From the NCBI GenBank assembly GCA_023229685.1, contig JALNYT010000002.1, positions 124,001 through 188,000 of the forward strand: a stretch of DNA of 64,000 nt. Reading direction: 5' to 3'. Position 1 is the first letter of the stretch; each line of letters starts with the position of its first letter. The stretch comes from Sulfuritalea sp. (GTDB taxonomy: Bacteria > Pseudomonadota > Gammaproteobacteria > Burkholderiales > Rhodocyclaceae). The translations under genes were made by a program, and so were the position numbers. Of the stretch, positions 63,283 to 64,000 are shown in pieces. The notes below the pieces were generated by a model, which had not been told where the DNA came from, did not search any database, and saw only the letters and a program-made list of their open reading frames with translations.

Positions 63283-64000
63283 ACCCGCGCCATGTTCTCG
63301 TCATCAACGTCTCCCGCATCGGCGACACGCTGCTGGCGACGCCTGCCATCCGCGCCCTCGCCGCCGCCTGGCCCGGGGCGACCGTGGATGTGCTCGGCCA
63401 CCCCAACCGGATCGAGGTGCTGCAGCACCTGCCCTTCGTGCGGCGGGTTGGCGCCATCAGCAAGAAATCGGCGCCATTTCGCGGCTGGCTCGACAGCATC
63501 GCCAAGCCCTACGACCTGGCCCTGGTCTATGGTTATGACGAAGCACTGGTCGCCTATGCCTTGCGCGTGGCGAAGCGGGTAGCGGCATTTCGCCAGGCCA
63601 GCGCCGGGATCAACGCGCGGCTCGCGGTGCTGGTCGAACCCGCGGCCTTCCAGGGTGACCATGCCGTGCCGCTGCTGCTGAGATTGCCGGCTGCGCTCGG
63701 CGTGCCGCGCGCCGGATTGCGGCTGTCCTACGCGGTGACCGATGCCGAGCGGGTCTGGGCCGACGCGACACTGGCCCGCGATCTGCCGGCCAAGGCCGGT
63801 CCTGTCGTCGGCCTGCAGGTCGCCAGCTTTCCGACCAAGGCCTATCGCGACTGGCCGATCGAATCCTTCATGGAACTCTGCGAACGCATCCGCGGACATT
63901 GGCCGCAAGCGCATTTCCTGATCTTCGGCGGCGCCGAAGAGCGTCAGCGCACCGAGGCCATGCAGGCGCGGCTGGGTGCCGCCGCCACGCTGTATGCCGG
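63279..64000 (+). CDS. Glycosyltransferase family 9 (heptosyltransferase-like), 3' end outside window
   Basis: About 240 residues are visible from ATG 63279 (overlapping the FkbM stop). The start NPRHVLVINVSRIGDTLLATPAIRALAAAWPGATVDVLGHPNR is the GT9/ADP-heptose transferase N-terminal pattern. VGLQVASFPTKAYRDWPIESFMELCERI and FLIFGGAEERQRTEAM match the second lobe. It probably adds a sugar during lipopolysaccharide core assembly. Confidence 0.88.
   Translation, partial: MNPRHVLVINVSRIGDTLLATPAIRALAAAWPGATVDVLGHPNRIEVLQHLPFVRRVGAISKKSAPFRGWLDSIAKPYDLALVYGYDEALVAYALRVAKRVAAFRQASAGINARLAVLVEPAAFQGDHAVPLLLRLPAALGVPRAGLRLSYAVTDAERVWADATLARDLPAKAGPVVGLQVASFPTKAYRDWPIESFMELCERIRGHWPQAHFLIFGGAEERQRTEAMQARLGAAATLYA

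Overview
The window is about 64 kb of GC-rich, densely coding DNA. It looks like a betaproteobacterial chromosome, probably Rhodocyclales or Sterolibacteriaceae-like. The evidence is gene order (cinA-recA-recX, lptB-rpoN-hpf-ptsN-hprK, metX-metW), a regulatory PTS without a sugar permease, the gshA type next to gshB, and anaerobe-flavoured functions (tungstate uptake, an FeS-flavin dienoyl-CoA reductase). This assignment is an inference from gene content, not from a marker phylogeny.

Layout. 0-6.1 kb: SOS/recombination genes, then the sigma54/PTS-Ntr block. 6.1-9.3 kb: a PsiF-like protein, then a PadR regulator with a dienoyl-CoA reductase. 9.4-13.6 kb: a divergently regulated tungstate ABC transporter with two binding proteins. 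13.7-17.7 kb: a ParE-type toxin-antitoxin pair and a large MmeI-like restriction-methylation enzyme. 17.9-25.7 kb: two ABC-F ATPases, an acyltransferase, PPK2, a PaiB-like protein, MidA and a lipoprotein. 25.7-35.3 kb: a 1241-aa PAS-GGDEF-EAL protein, LysR, MFS and AmpG transporters, a thioesterase and a HigBA-like pair. 35.3 to about 43.3 kb, perhaps 45.6 kb: a chromosomal integron. 46-56.9 kb (minus strand): metW-metX, ptsI-ptsH-EIIA, apbE, gshB-gshA, an orphan DNA methyltransferase and a LOG protein. 56.9-64 kb: polA, msbA and the start of a lipopolysaccharide/glycan assembly cluster.

The integron is the main accessory region. Its integrase is dead: it has an in-frame TAA and a deletion that removes the box I arginine region. 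The LexA-controlled bidirectional promoter, a short attI reading frame and about eight plus-strand cassettes remain. The cassettes share a recognisable attC core. They encode a secreted protein, a TIR-domain protein (candidate abortive-infection NADase), a methyltransferase, two toxin-antitoxin pairs, a cupin, a beta-propeller-like secreted protein, and DUF167, DUF805 and NTF2-like proteins.

The other unusual layer is repeats. (1) A palindromic element of about 38 bp is present in three copies. Two are inserted in frame in proteins (both read LCxPGTPLRGQ) and one sits inside another repeat; the outer stem covaries across all three. (2) A motif of about 25 bp (core CGCCAGCGCCGACT) recurs at about a dozen intergenic and coding sites, in different reading frames. 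(3) CACAGAGG-type inverted repeats occur at four intergenic sites. (4) A composite GC-rich hairpin repeat fills three gaps in the pts-gsh region.

Functional links. HprK and PtsN (5 kb) and EI, HPr and a mannose-type EIIA (48-50 kb) together make a signalling PTS; HPr keeps both His15 and Ser46. No tRNA, rRNA, CRISPR array or transposase was recognised.
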